A stretch of 64,000 bases of DNA from Oceanobacillus sp. CFH 90083 (GCF_009389585.1 NZ_VIYG01000004.1:186001-250000); one strand, 5' to 3'. Positions 8,582 through 17,491 are shown, counted from the first letter of the stretch. Program-made: numbers and translations. Notes: generated by a model not told the origin, from the letters alone.

Positions 8582-9448
8582 TTAACCAAGCTGCTGCTTT
8601 AGAAATTGGATCACTTTTTCAAATGCCTGAACAACCTGTGGATCATCCATATTCTGATCAAAGCTATGCTTCCCGTTGGATATAGTAATCAATTGATTGT
8701 CTATCCCTTTTTCATCCAGCATCTGTTTCATATGGACAGATTCCTGATATGGTACATCCTCATCCTGGTCACCATGTAATAACAAGGTTGGAGGATAGCT
8801 GCTGTCTGCAAGACGGACAGGGCAGTATGCATGTAAGAAAGATAGATCTTCTTTGGAGCTTTTCCCGGTTACATAATCAATCCATTTTCCCTGCTGTCGG
8901 CAATAAAGATAGATGGCATATCTTTTTTCAATCGGAGAAGCCGCGATAGGCTTATCCATAATCAGCTGATTGGCAAGCATTTCCGGAGCAGAAGTCATTT
9001 TTGTAAAATGAGGACTTGGCTTGGTGTACCAATCCCCGGTAATATCCCCGTAGCCGTAGAAGGAAACGATTGCTTTTGGCCGGGTTTCCAGCGTTCCTGT
9101 CATTAATGCCAGATAAGCGCCGGCAGAAGAGCCGATAACGGCAATGTTTTCCGTATCAAAATCAAATTGCTGCTTCCCTTTTTCCACAAGCCAGACGATG
9201 GCATCGCGAATATCCTCGATAATTTCCGGTAATTTTGTCTCCGGGGCCAGCCGATAATCAATGGAAAATACATTGAACCCGGCATTGGTGTACCACTCAA
9301 TCTGCTTTTTAGCCAAATCATCTTTCGTACCCCATATTAAGCCGCCGCCATGAATATACATGAGCAGCGGTGCTTGTTTTTTGGTTGTTTCATGTAGTGT
9401 TCCTTGTATTTCACAGTCACTGGTTACTTTATACGTATATGTTGTCAT
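8582..9448 (-). CDS. Alpha/beta hydrolase (HSL-type esterase)
   Basis: A 288-residue alpha/beta-hydrolase fold-3 protein. HGGG at residues 33-36 is the oxyanion-hole motif of the hormone-sensitive-lipase family, GSSAG near residue 105 is the nucleophile elbow, GDQDEDVPY supplies the acid and NGKHSF the histidine. It is predicted to be a cytosolic carboxylesterase for small acyl esters. Two starts are possible, GTG at 9457 and ATG at 9448, neither with a strong ribosome binding site; I prefer the ATG. It stands alone, convergent with the upstream transporter. The true substrate cannot be read from the sequence. Confidence 0.82.
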   Translation of the reverse strand: MTTYTYKVTSDCEIQGTLHETTKKQAPLLMYIHGGGLIWGTKDDLAKKQIEWYTNAGFNVFSIDYRLAPETKLPEIIEDIRDAIVWLVEKGKQQFDFDTENIAVIGSSAGAYLALMTGTLETRPKAIVSFYGYGDITGDWYTKPSPHFTKMTSAPEMLANQLIMDKPIAASPIEKRYAIYLYCRQQGKWIDYVTGKSSKEDLSFLHAYCPVRLADSSYPPTLLLHGDQDEDVPYQESVHMKQMLDEKGIDNQLITISNGKHSFDQNMDDPQVVQAFEKVIQFLKQQLG

Positions 9449-9637
9449 GTTAGTCACTCACTTTCACAGAGAATATGATATAGGTATGTTTTTATTCTGT
9501 CAAATGTAACTATGCATTTTTTGCTCATCTCTGATGGAAAGTAAAGAACACAAGTATCTTCACAAATGTCTTCAATAGGGCGCGAATAATCAGAGTGTAA
9601 GAATGCGAAAACACTTGTGTGCCTAACATCGTAATTG

Positions 9638-9692
9638 CAGGACTGTAATTACTCGTTCTTTCATCAACAGCGGTTGGATTGCAATTACTCTC
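9638..9692. repeat. Diverged copy of intergenic repeat module X
   Basis: GGACTGTAATTACTCGTTC followed about 20 bases later by TTGGATTGCAATTACTCTCC matches the double GGACTGCGATTACTCGTCCC pattern of module X at 20.7 and 52.9 kb. The remainder of the 9449-9766 gap shows nothing else recognisable. Confidence 0.5.
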
Positions 9693-9766
9693 CAAATCAT
9701 GGGTAGCCTGAGCCGGTAATTTTACGGCTGTTTTGATTTATAATCAAATATCTTTGACCTGTAAGA

Positions 9767-10552
9767 TTATTTCACTTCTGCTTTCCGAAAGGTGAAAAAG
9801 GTGGCCAGATAGAAAACAAGGATAAATAACAAGCTGATAATCAAACTCTCTACTATAAATTCACCGCTCATTTCAAGTGTTAATTGTGACAAATCAATAC
9901 CATAAGGCGTATAGGCCATCACAGAATGAACCGTTTCATTCAGACTGGAGACAGGTCCAAGAATTAAACTGGTTATATACGTGGCAGCGATGACGAGAAC
10001 CGCTTTTTTAAATAAAAACATATAGAAAATGCTAATAATCAGCTGACTGATAAAGATAAGTAATGACAACCCATTTGTCAATAAAATTTTGCCCAGTAAC
10101 CCGACTGTGAATTGCTGTCCGGCTGCTTCGGATAAAATATTTAAGGTCGGCGTCGGAATGAATCCGGTGAATACTGTGTCTGTAAAAGCAAATATAATCG
10201 TAATCATTATATAAGGAAAATATAATAAAGCGGCTAATATAAAAAAGGAAACCATTTTGTTAATAATAATAGCATTTCTGCCATGTCCTCCCGAAATAGC
10301 ATTTTCGATAATTTTATTTTCAAAATCCGTTGTCAGGCAAATACCGGCAGCGATACTTCCCAGCAATGCCATCATCTGTGTTTCCGAAAATAAAGACAAG
10401 GTGCCGGACGCAGTTTCCAAGCTAAGATTGCCTGTCGCAACGTAATGGGAGCAGGCGGCGAAAATAACAGCACTGAGAAGAGCTAAAATAAATACTGCCC
10501 ATGGTGAAATGGATCTGCTTAATTTAAAGAAATCTGCTTTTAACAGCTGCAT
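9767..10552 (-). CDS. ABC-2 type transporter permease
   Basis: A 261-residue polytopic membrane protein with about six hydrophobic segments, beginning MQLLKADFFKLSRSISPWAV, the usual amphipathic start of ABC-2 permeases of the bacitracin/lantibiotic-immunity type. Its start overlaps the last base of the ATPase gene at 10552-11469, and both follow an XRE regulator. The three genes form one minus-strand operon. The likely job is an ABC exporter for a peptide or cell-envelope-active compound, inferred from family resemblance; the substrate is unknown. Confidence 0.82.
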   Translation of the reverse strand: MQLLKADFFKLSRSISPWAVFILALLSAVIFAACSHYVATGNLSLETASGTLSLFSETQMMALLGSIAAGICLTTDFENKIIENAISGGHGRNAIIINKMVSFFILAALLYFPYIMITIIFAFTDTVFTGFIPTPTLNILSEAAGQQFTVGLLGKILLTNGLSLLIFISQLIISIFYMFLFKKAVLVIAATYITSLILGPVSSLNETVHSVMAYTPYGIDLSQLTLEMSGEFIVESLIISLLFILVFYLATFFTFRKAEVK

Positions 10553-11469
10553 CAGCCCGCACCTCCTATCAGTTGAAGGTAATAACTTTCCAATGTTTCC
10601 TCCTGTGTTGCAAGCGTTGTAACGATAATGCTGTGATCAATTAAAGCTTTTGACAGCTCTTCTTTGTTATCCATAAAATCATACAGCTTAATACTTTTAT
10701 CAGGCTGGACAATAAAGTTTTCCGTATCAAGCACTTCTCTTAACACTTTTTGCAGCTTTTCCGGTTCATTACAGTCAAGGATCAGATGCTTATCGATTTG
10801 ATTTTCCAATTGATCATGGCTGAGGTTTTTCAGGATTTTTCCTCTATTAACAATAATAAATTCATCAGCAGTTTGATGGAGTTCTGCTAAATGGTGGCTG
10901 GATAACAGAATCGTCATTTGGTATTTCGCAGCTAATTCTTTGATTAATTGTCTAATCTCAGCGATACCGCTTGGGTCTAAGCCGTTAATAGGCTCGTCAA
11001 GCATCAATATTTCCGGGTTGCCAAGCAGGGTAATAGCAATTCCTAGGCGCTGCCTCATTCCTAAGGAAAAATCTTTTGCTTTCTTTTTTCCTGTATGTCC
11101 CAAGCCAACGATATTAAGTGCTTGCTGTTCGACACTTTCTTCTTTTATCCCTTTCATCGTTTTATGGACCCGCAGATTGGTGATTGCGCTCATATTGCCC
11201 AGGATACTTGGATTTTCAATCATACTGCCCATTCGTCTCCGGCCGGCCTGTAATGATTTTTGATCCGGCTGATTAAATAAATACAGCTCCCCGGAGGTAG
11301 GAAAGGATAAGCCGGCAATAATCCGCATCAAGGTTGTTTTCCCTGCTCCATTTTGACCGATCAGACCATAAATTTTTCCTTTCTCTAAGGATATTGATAC
11401 ATTTTCCAATGCCTGGACACCATTATAGGCTTTGGAAATATTTTTAGCTTCGAGAATATATTCCATCAT
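10552..11469 (-). CDS. ABC transporter ATP-binding protein (BcrA-like)
   Basis: A 305-residue ATPase with Walker A GQNGAGKTT near residue 38, signature FSLGMRQRL and Walker B EILMLDEPINGLDP. The SLGMRQRL variant of the signature is typical of the drug/bacteriocin-immunity ATPase family (BcrA, YxlF, EcsA-like). About 90 residues follow the nucleotide-binding domain, as in BcrA-like proteins. The start overlaps the stop of the upstream XRE regulator by 4 bases and the stop abuts the permease start, so the genes are translationally coupled. Confidence 0.9.
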   Translation of the reverse strand: MMEYILEAKNISKAYNGVQALENVSISLEKGKIYGLIGQNGAGKTTLMRIIAGLSFPTSGELYLFNQPDQKSLQAGRRRMGSMIENPSILGNMSAITNLRVHKTMKGIKEESVEQQALNIVGLGHTGKKKAKDFSLGMRQRLGIAITLLGNPEILMLDEPINGLDPSGIAEIRQLIKELAAKYQMTILLSSHHLAELHQTADEFIIVNRGKILKNLSHDQLENQIDKHLILDCNEPEKLQKVLREVLDTENFIVQPDKSIKLYDFMDNKEELSKALIDHSIIVTTLATQEETLESYYLQLIGGAG

Positions 11470-11918
11470 TTTCTACTATCCTTGGTATGGTTTAAAATTC
11501 CTTGTGTCATCGCAGTGAAAAATTCGACAGGGACTAAGGCAATACCGATACTTTCCGGATTTTCATCACCTAAAACAAGAAACTGGTCGCCTTCCTGCAT
11601 ATTGACCATATTCACAGCCTTTTCCGGTAATTTTACATACCCATCCTTTTCTAATGGAATCGTGTTAAACATATGCTTTCCTTTAGGAGGGATTGGCAAA
11701 CCGTTTTCTTTTTGGTCAAAATGAATTAAATTATCCAAAGATACATCAAATAATGTGGCCAGTGCATCACAATTGATAATGTCCGGCAAGGACTCTCCAT
11801 TTTCCCACTTGGCAATGGATTGTCTGGTGACACCAATTTTTTCGGCTAATTCCTCTTGAGAATAGTTATTTTCCCTTCTTAAAAAAGAGAGATTTCTTGA
11901 TAAAGTAATTTTGTTCAT
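11466..11918 (-). CDS. XRE-family transcriptional regulator of the adjacent ABC transporter
   Basis: A 150-residue protein. Residues 5-60 form a classical Cro/C1 helix-turn-helix (YSQEELAEKIGVTRQSIAKWENG). The C-terminal part (KLPEKAVNMVNMQEGDQFLVLGD) looks like a small beta-rich AbrB-like domain. The start is ATG 11918, with AAAGGGA eight bases upstream; the ATG at 11927 is too close to that site. It is the first gene of the regulator-ATPase-permease operon and probably autoregulates it, an inference from organisation. Confidence 0.85.
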   Translation of the reverse strand: MNKITLSRNLSFLRRENNYSQEELAEKIGVTRQSIAKWENGESLPDIINCDALATLFDVSLDNLIHFDQKENGLPIPPKGKHMFNTIPLEKDGYVKLPEKAVNMVNMQEGDQFLVLGDENPESIGIALVPVEFFTAMTQGILNHTKDSRK

Positions 11919-12040
11919 CTGATGCATCCCTTTCGTTTAGGTATATTTTTATTTTAACTGTTTATGAGGAGGAAACAACCAATGCAGGGTAACCAATTAT
12001 GTTAATGTTAGTTACGTCTTAAATAAATGAAATTTCCAGC

Positions 12041-12071
12041 TTGCGCCTGACGTAACGTGAGGTGGTATGAT
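12041..12071 (+). promoter_or_regulatory. MerR-type promoter with 19-bp spacer and dyad operator
   Basis: TTGCGC (-35, 12041-12046) and TATGAT (-10, 12066-12071) are separated by 19 bp, the elongated spacing that MerR-family activators correct. The near-perfect dyad CCTGACGTAACGTGAGG (12046-12062) lies within the spacer. The next gene encodes a MerR regulator, so autoregulation is expected. Confidence 0.85.
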
Positions 12072-12104
12072 AAAGCTATCAATCGAGAGGAGATTTGAAC
12101 GGAA

Positions 12105-12917
12105 ATGAAAAAAGAGACATTCTCCATCAGTGAATTTGCCAAATCTACGGGCGTATCGGTAAGAACGCTGCATTATTATGATGAGAAAAATATACTGAAG
12201 CCGAAGAGAGATGAAAATACGGGACATCGTATTTATGAAAAAGAGGATATGATTCAGCTGCATAAGATTATGACGATGAAATTCTTAGGGATGAGCTTAG
12301 ATAATATCAAGGATTATATGCAGCCGGATACGTTTGATTTAAGCTTTATCGATACGTTAAGGCTGCAGGAATCAAAGCTGATCAAGGATAGGGAACAGAT
12401 TGATATTGCTCTGGAAGCCATCCAGCGCACGGTGCATCTTTTAGAAAATGAAAAAGAAGTGGATCAGGCTGTCCTCATCAGTTTATTGGCAAGTATGCAA
12501 CACGAGAAGAAGCAGGAGGAACTGTCCAAAGGAATCATTAAGGATGAAGTCATGAAGAAGATGTTTCCGCAGACAGCGAAGGAGAAGATGATTGTTGAAC
12601 AGGGGCTGCTGACATTTTATAAGCAGGTCAGAGAGCATTGTGGAAAGCCGGCAGATCATCCAGAGGTGAAACAAATGCTGGATAGCTTTTATCATCTTAT
12701 ATTAGGAATATTTGATATGGATTCTATCGAAGAATTAGGAGAAATATTTTCCTTGGATCTGGAGGATAAAGCAAATGAAGAACGCTTAGAAGCGTACCTT
12801 AAAGAAATAGAACGCCTTATCCCGACACCGATCACAGAAGAAGAAGAAGCATGGCTTGAGCAAATAACAACGGATTATTTAAGTCCGTTATGGGATGAAG
12901 AAGAAGGAGAGGATTAA
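12105..12917 (+). CDS. MerR-family transcriptional regulator (TipA-like effector domain)
   Basis: A 270-residue regulator. The N-terminal MerR winged helix (FSISEFAKSTGVSVRTLHYY, then R..G.RIYE) covers residues 5-75. A coiled dimerisation helix follows, and then a C-terminal region of about 130 residues with the size and acidic character of TipAS-like drug-binding domains. It is preceded by AGGAG and by the 19-bp-spacer promoter at 12041-12071. Its stop directly abuts the start of an ABC exporter. By analogy it should induce the exporter when it binds a toxic compound; the ligand is not known. Confidence 0.88.
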   Translation: MKKETFSISEFAKSTGVSVRTLHYYDEKNILKPKRDENTGHRIYEKEDMIQLHKIMTMKFLGMSLDNIKDYMQPDTFDLSFIDTLRLQESKLIKDREQIDIALEAIQRTVHLLENEKEVDQAVLISLLASMQHEKKQEELSKGIIKDEVMKKMFPQTAKEKMIVEQGLLTFYKQVREHCGKPADHPEVKQMLDSFYHLILGIFDMDSIEELGEIFSLDLEDKANEERLEAYLKEIERLIPTPITEEEEAWLEQITTDYLSPLWDEEEGED

Positions 12918-14651
12918 ATGGAAGCACCGAAGCAATCATCCAGTAATTTTATAAAGCTGTTACTATCTACAAAGATACCAAAGCTTGTTTTAATATTAGG
13001 CTTAATAGGGAGTATGCTGACCACACTGGTAGGACTGACAATCCCGCTTTTGACAAGGGAGCTTGTTGACGGATTTTCTATCGCCGATTTAGATTGGCGC
13101 TTTATTGCTGTTATTATTGGTGTATTTATTGTGCATGCACTGGTGGATGGATTATCGGCCTATGCACTTGCCTATGTTGGACAGAAGGTGGTCGCTCGGC
13201 TCAGAGAAATATTATGGAAAAAGCTGATTCGCCTGCCTGTTCCTTATTTTCAGAAACAGCCGAGTGGGGAATCTGTCAGCCGAGTTATTAATGATACAGG
13301 GATTGTAAAGGATTTGGTTTCTCAGCATTTTCCGCAATTTATCTCCGGGCTGATTTCTATTATCGGAGCTGTCATTATTTTGCTTTTCATGGATTGGAAA
13401 ATGACACTAATCATGTTTATTGCGGTTCCGATTACGTTAGCTGTCATGCTGCCGCTTGGAAATAAGATGGCAAAAGTATCCCGCAGCCTTCAGGATCAGA
13501 CGGCTAATTTCCAGGGAGAAATTCAGCAGACAATCAGTGAAGTCAAATTGATGAAATCTTCTACTGCGGAACAGAAGGAAGAAAAGCGGGGGCTGCACGG
13601 TATTTTCAAGTTATTACAGACAGGGTTGAAGGAAGCAAAAATTTTCTCTGTTATTGCTCCATTTATGTATATGATTGTCATGCTTGTTATTGTCGTGATC
13701 ATTGGCTATGGCGGTATCCGTGTGGAGCAGGGGACCATGACGACCGGATCACTGGTGGCATTTCTCTTGTATCTATTCCAGATTGTTTTTCCTATTACGA
13801 CATTTGCGATGTTCTTTACAGAATTGCAAAAGGCAAAAGGAGCTACCGAACGTATTTCGGAAATTTTACAGGAAGAAGAGGAAGAGGTATTGCCCGGCTC
13901 TGAAAAGCAAATTGGTGAGCTTCCGCTGGCGTTTAAGGAAGTCAGCTTTTCTTATGAAGCGGGTGAGCAGGTCCTCAATAAGATATCATTTTCTGCTGCA
14001 CCAGGGGAAATGATTGCATTTGCCGGGCCAAGCGGCGGTGGAAAAACCACTGTATTTGGCTTGATTGAACGTTATTATGAACCGAATGAAGGTGCTATTC
14101 TGCTTGGCGGAGAATCCATTCAGGACATTTCTTTGGCATCCTGGCGTTCGCAGCTTGGATATGTATCGCAGGAAAGCTCCATGATGTCCGGAACGATTCG
14201 TGATAATTTAACCTATGGCTTGGAAAATGCAGAGAATATTGCAGATGAAAAGCTTTGGGCAGTAGCCGAAATGGCTTATGCTGCACAGTTTATTCAGGAG
14301 CTTCCAAATGGAATGGATACCCAAGTCGGCGAGCGCGGAACGAAATTATCAGGGGGACAGCGGCAGCGTATTAATATTGCCAGAGCTTTCCTGCGTAACC
14401 CGAAAATTTTATTGCTTGATGAGGCGACAGCCAGTCTCGATAGTCAATCAGAGCAGGTGGTTCAAAAGGCATTGCAACGTTTGATGGAAGGAAGAACGAC
14501 ATTTGTGATTGCGCACCGTTTAGCGACAATTATTGATGCGGATCAAATTATCTTTATTGAAAATGGAGAGGTTACCGGGAAAGGGACACATCAGGAGTTA
14601 TTGGAATCACATGAGCTGTATCGTTCCTTTGCGAACCAGCAGTTGAAGTAA
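12918..14651 (+). CDS. ABC half-transporter, multidrug exporter (BmrA/LmrA-like)
   Basis: A 577-residue type IV ABC exporter with six membrane segments in residues 20-310 and a nucleotide-binding domain containing GPSGGGKTT (Walker A, about residue 370), YVSQESSMMSGTIRDN (Q-loop region), LSGGQRQR and ILLLDEATASLD. The start codon follows the merR stop with no gap, and the ribosome binding site lies in the end of merR, so the two are coupled. It works as a homodimer in the membrane by family knowledge. Regulation by the upstream MerR protein is inferred. Confidence 0.93.
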   Translation: MEAPKQSSSNFIKLLLSTKIPKLVLILGLIGSMLTTLVGLTIPLLTRELVDGFSIADLDWRFIAVIIGVFIVHALVDGLSAYALAYVGQKVVARLREILWKKLIRLPVPYFQKQPSGESVSRVINDTGIVKDLVSQHFPQFISGLISIIGAVIILLFMDWKMTLIMFIAVPITLAVMLPLGNKMAKVSRSLQDQTANFQGEIQQTISEVKLMKSSTAEQKEEKRGLHGIFKLLQTGLKEAKIFSVIAPFMYMIVMLVIVVIIGYGGIRVEQGTMTTGSLVAFLLYLFQIVFPITTFAMFFTELQKAKGATERISEILQEEEEEVLPGSEKQIGELPLAFKEVSFSYEAGEQVLNKISFSAAPGEMIAFAGPSGGGKTTVFGLIERYYEPNEGAILLGGESIQDISLASWRSQLGYVSQESSMMSGTIRDNLTYGLENAENIADEKLWAVAEMAYAAQFIQELPNGMDTQVGERGTKLSGGQRQRINIARAFLRNPKILLLDEATASLDSQSEQVVQKALQRLMEGRTTFVIAHRLATIIDADQIIFIENGEVTGKGTHQELLESHELYRSFANQQLK

Positions 14652-14697
14652 AAAAAGAGTAAAGCATGCCTCACTGTGGATATGCTTTACTCTTTTT
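14651..14697. terminator. Terminator after the MerR/ABC exporter operon
   Basis: AAAAAGAGTAAAGCAT and ATGCTTTACTCTTTTT pair over 16 bp around a 14-base loop; A- and T-runs on either side. Confidence 0.92.
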
Positions 14698-14779
14698 GAT
14701 TCCATCATTCAAATAAGCTTTTATCAAAAAAATGTGCTGTTATTCTGTTTATTCATTTTTCAACGAAATAGAGACAAAA

Positions 14780-15487
14780 TCATATTTTCACAGTTACGTC
14801 TTTTATCAGGCGGTGATTAATTACAAAAAGGATAACGATTAATACAAGACTTAAAGGGACGGATACAAATATTGGTAAATTTATTTGTTGTGTAAAGAAG
14901 GAAATATGCGTAATTTCAAGTAGAATCCCTGTGATTCCTAAACAAATAATACCAAATGCGATGGATAACATCCCATATAACCAGCCAGCGCGATAGAAGG
15001 TCAGACCAATCACCCAGCCGATTAAAAAATAAATAAGATGCGAAATTACAAAGCTGATGAAGGTATAAATGAACGCTGAGAAGCTGCTTGTGAAATCAAC
15101 CTCTTGTGTATGAATATTCCAGCCTGCCCATCCAGCTGCAAATTGGAGGATGAAGCTTAACAGAATGATTATAACGGTAATTGTAATTGCCAGCAGTGCT
15201 GATGCCAGCATCGTACCAAGAAAGAAATTTTTTCTGGTTGCACCCTGCTGCATGTAATACGGAAAGAAAACGGTTGTTGTCAAAATACCGATAACCAACA
15301 TGTAAATAGCCGATGATCCATTTGAGAAGCTTGCCAGATCTACAAAAGAGGAATGCGGACCGGATACCAGGCTTACGACAACAATGTAAATGACAAACAT
15401 GAAGGAAAGAAACCACATTGTCCACTTCACTTGCTCCCCAAATAACAATCGGGTTATTTTTTTCGGTGTTAAGATAATCGAATTCAT
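14780..15487 (-). CDS. ABC-2 type permease of the GntR-linked transporter
   Basis: A 235-residue membrane protein with about six hydrophobic segments, starting with a basic amphipathic stretch (LTPKKITRLLFGEQVKW). It is the last gene of a minus-strand operon, overlapping the ATPase gene by 4 bases. The family resembles permeases of YtrA-type GntR loci, which respond to cell-wall antibiotics in B. subtilis. The function here is inferred from this arrangement only. Confidence 0.78.
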   Translation of the reverse strand: MNSIILTPKKITRLLFGEQVKWTMWFLSFMFVIYIVVVSLVSGPHSSFVDLASFSNGSSAIYMLVIGILTTTVFFPYYMQQGATRKNFFLGTMLASALLAITITVIIILLSFILQFAAGWAGWNIHTQEVDFTSSFSAFIYTFISFVISHLIYFLIGWVIGLTFYRAGWLYGMLSIAFGIICLGITGILLEITHISFFTQQINLPIFVSVPLSLVLIVILFVINHRLIKDVTVKI

Positions 15488-16365
15488 TCATCTTCCTCCT
15501 TTGTCAAATGCACAAACAAATCATGAAGAGAGAGCGGTCCAACTTCGAGTCCGGCTTGATTTGCGGCATTTTTTTGCTGTTCAGATAGTTCACCATATAC
15601 CATGACAGATTTCGTTCCGCCGAGCATTTGACTGTTTAAAACCTCCAAGTCCTTTGCGAAAGCATCTATTTGCTTAAGAGAGCCTGTGACAGAAAAACCT
15701 TTGGAGATGACCTGTTCATTTGTATCTTGTAACAGCACCTTTCCTTGATGAATCATCAATACCTCATCAAACAGGTAATCTGTTTCCGAAACAAGATGCG
15801 TAGAAAAAATAATCGTTCTTGGATGCTCTTCCTGATCATTTAAAATTTCTTTATAAAAAATTTCTCTCGTCGGTGCATCCATTCCTAAATAAGCTTCATC
15901 AAAAATCGTTAAAGGAGCCCTGGATGCTAAACCGATAATAGCCTGAAGCGCCGACTTTTTCCCTTTGGACAGCTGATTTACTTTTTTAGTTAAAGGCAGC
16001 TTGAACTTCTTAGCCAGTTGAAAAGCGTATGCTTCGTCATAATTTGGCCGGAAATCAGCCATGCTCTTCAGTGTATCTTCAATTTTTTCATAGCTATATT
16101 CTAAATCCTTATGCTGATCGAAAATAAAGATCGTATTCTGCATAATTCCTGGATTCTCAAAAGGGTTTTCGCCATCAATCGTGAGGCTTCCGGCATCTGC
16201 TTTTCGAAAAGCTGCCAGAACAGATAATAAGGTTGTTTTTCCCGCACCGTTTCTTCCTAATAAACCGTGAATTTTATCAGGTTCCAGTTGAAAACTGACT
16301 TGATTAATAGCTGTAAAATCTTTATATTTTACACTGACATCTTTTGCTTCAATCGCATAGCTCAT
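15484..16365 (-). CDS. ABC transporter ATP-binding protein (YtrB-like) with atypical signature
   Basis: A 293-residue ATPase with Walker A GRNGAGKTT near residues 37-45 and Walker B LTIFDEAYLGMD. The ABC signature reads QLSKGKKSAL instead of LSGGQ, a variation seen in the YtrB/YhcH group that accompanies GntR regulators. It overlaps the GntR gene upstream and the permease gene downstream by 4 bases each. About 90 residues follow the ATPase core. It probably energises export or immunity with the downstream permease. Confidence 0.85.
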   Translation of the reverse strand: MSYAIEAKDVSVKYKDFTAINQVSFQLEPDKIHGLLGRNGAGKTTLLSVLAAFRKADAGSLTIDGENPFENPGIMQNTIFIFDQHKDLEYSYEKIEDTLKSMADFRPNYDEAYAFQLAKKFKLPLTKKVNQLSKGKKSALQAIIGLASRAPLTIFDEAYLGMDAPTREIFYKEILNDQEEHPRTIIFSTHLVSETDYLFDEVLMIHQGKVLLQDTNEQVISKGFSVTGSLKQIDAFAKDLEVLNSQMLGGTKSVMVYGELSEQQKNAANQAGLEVGPLSLHDLFVHLTKEEDE

Positions 16366-16739
16366 GCTTTATTCTCCTTTCGCGCTCTTTTGATTAAATC
16401 AATGATTTCTTCTTCTGTAATACGAAGCTTCTCTGCTTCCTGGACTAAACCGATAATGTAATTATCCATAAACGCCTGCTTTCTTTTTTGAACGAGTTTT
16501 TGTTTTGCTCCATCTGCAACAAACATGCCGACACCCCGCTTTTTGTATAGAATGCCCTCATCTACAAGCTGTGTAACCCCTTTGGAGATGGTGGCGTGAT
16601 TAATTTTATAAAACTGAACGAGCTGATTAGTAGAAGGGGCCTGTTCGCCCTCCTTTAATTGATCATTGACAATCTGATCTTCGATTTGCTCCCGCACCTG
16701 AATGAAAATAGGCTTATCACTCCGGAATTGTGTAGACAT
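16362..16739 (-). CDS. GntR-family regulator, YtrA subfamily
   Basis: A 125-residue protein, the short YtrA type: an N-terminal winged helix (PIFIQVREQIEDQIVNDQL, then APSTNQLVQFYKINHATISKG) and only about 45 residues after it (the dimerisation helices). The start is preceded by AAAGGAGG. It heads the GntR-ATPase-permease operon and presumably represses it. The large palindrome at 17204-17239 is a possible second target, although it lies upstream of a decayed ABC operon. Confidence 0.88.
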   Translation of the reverse strand: MSTQFRSDKPIFIQVREQIEDQIVNDQLKEGEQAPSTNQLVQFYKINHATISKGVTQLVDEGILYKKRGVGMFVADGAKQKLVQKRKQAFMDNYIIGLVQEAEKLRITEEEIIDLIKRARKENKA

Positions 16740-16931
16740 CGTACATTCAGCCTCCTTTCTTTATGTGAAATGGCTTTATCACGGATAACCTTTCGTAAAC
16801 CTCGCGCCTCAAAATAGAGAGTGAGAATTAATCTATTCAGGAGGGGGTACTGGACGCTAACATTGAGGGAGAAGAACTAAAACCCTGACAGAATGAAGTT
16901 TCGTTTTATAATCGAAATGATGCGTCTTTGG

Positions 16932-17163
16932 TTAAACGATAGGTACAGCTATTAAAATGACTATTATGAGTAAGAAAATAAGGTAAGAACTGCTGCCGAT
17001 AATTTGCAAACTGGAGGAGAATAACCTAATTGGAGCAAGCCTCCATCTCTCTCCTTGTAAGAATTCAAATGCATCCGCAAGCAGGATAGCAATGAGAATA
17101 AACAACAGTCTTAAATTTCTTATAATGTGCGGTTAAATTGCGGACTTCAATTACATAAGGCAT
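16932..17163 (-). pseudogene. Deletion scar of an ABC operon (ATPase start joined to permease end)
   Basis: On the minus strand an AAAGGAGG site leads to an ATG at 17163 that starts MPYVIEVRNLTAHYKKFK, an unmistakable ABC ATPase N-terminus. The coding similarity then breaks off and the frame stops soon after. In a shifted frame the following DNA encodes a hydrophobic tail (LLFILIAILLADAFEF... LIAVPIV, stop at 16932) typical of the end of a membrane permease. The simplest reading is that one internal deletion removed most of both genes. The rest of the gap (16740-16931) shows nothing further. Confidence 0.65.
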
Positions 17164-17203
17164 ATCTTTCCTCCTTTAAAAATAAATATTTAAATGCATA
17201 TTG

Positions 17204-17239
17204 TGTTATGGTTATATACTTATGTGTATAACCATAACA
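17204..17239. promoter_or_regulatory. Perfect 13-bp inverted repeat, operator candidate
   Basis: TGTTATGGTTATA (17204-17216) and its exact complement TATAACCATAACA (17227-17239) flank a 10-base spacer. It sits 40 bases upstream of the start codon of the decayed ABC operon and also upstream of the divergent MFS gene at 17484. It looks like a repressor site, possibly of the adjacent GntR protein. Confidence 0.6.
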
Positions 17240-17440
17240 GTGTTGCGGTTGAATGTCAATATAGAAATTTTCTTTCAAAAAGTGCATGACTATGGAATAT
17301 AATTTTTCATAAATATAAGAGGTTGCTTAAGAATAAGTGGATGCGAATTATTCTAAAATTTGTGATATATTAAAAGAGAAGTTGAAAATAAAAGAATGAA
17401 AACCATGTATTATTTAGAACAAAGACAGGAGAGGCTGATA

Positions 17441-17491
17441 ATGGGAAAAATTAGCTGCCACTTAAGCATTGCGGGCAATTTCTATGAGTGA
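17441..17491 (+). CDS. 16-codon leader ORF overlapping the MFS start
   Basis: ATG 17441 with a good upstream site (CAGGAGAGG) encodes MGKISCHLSIAGNFYE and stops at 17489-17491. The ATG of the MFS gene (17484) lies inside its last codons, and that ATG has no good ribosome binding site of its own. This suggests translational coupling. It could also be the remnant of a frameshifted longer N-terminus. Confidence 0.4.
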   Translation: MGKISCHLSIAGNFYE

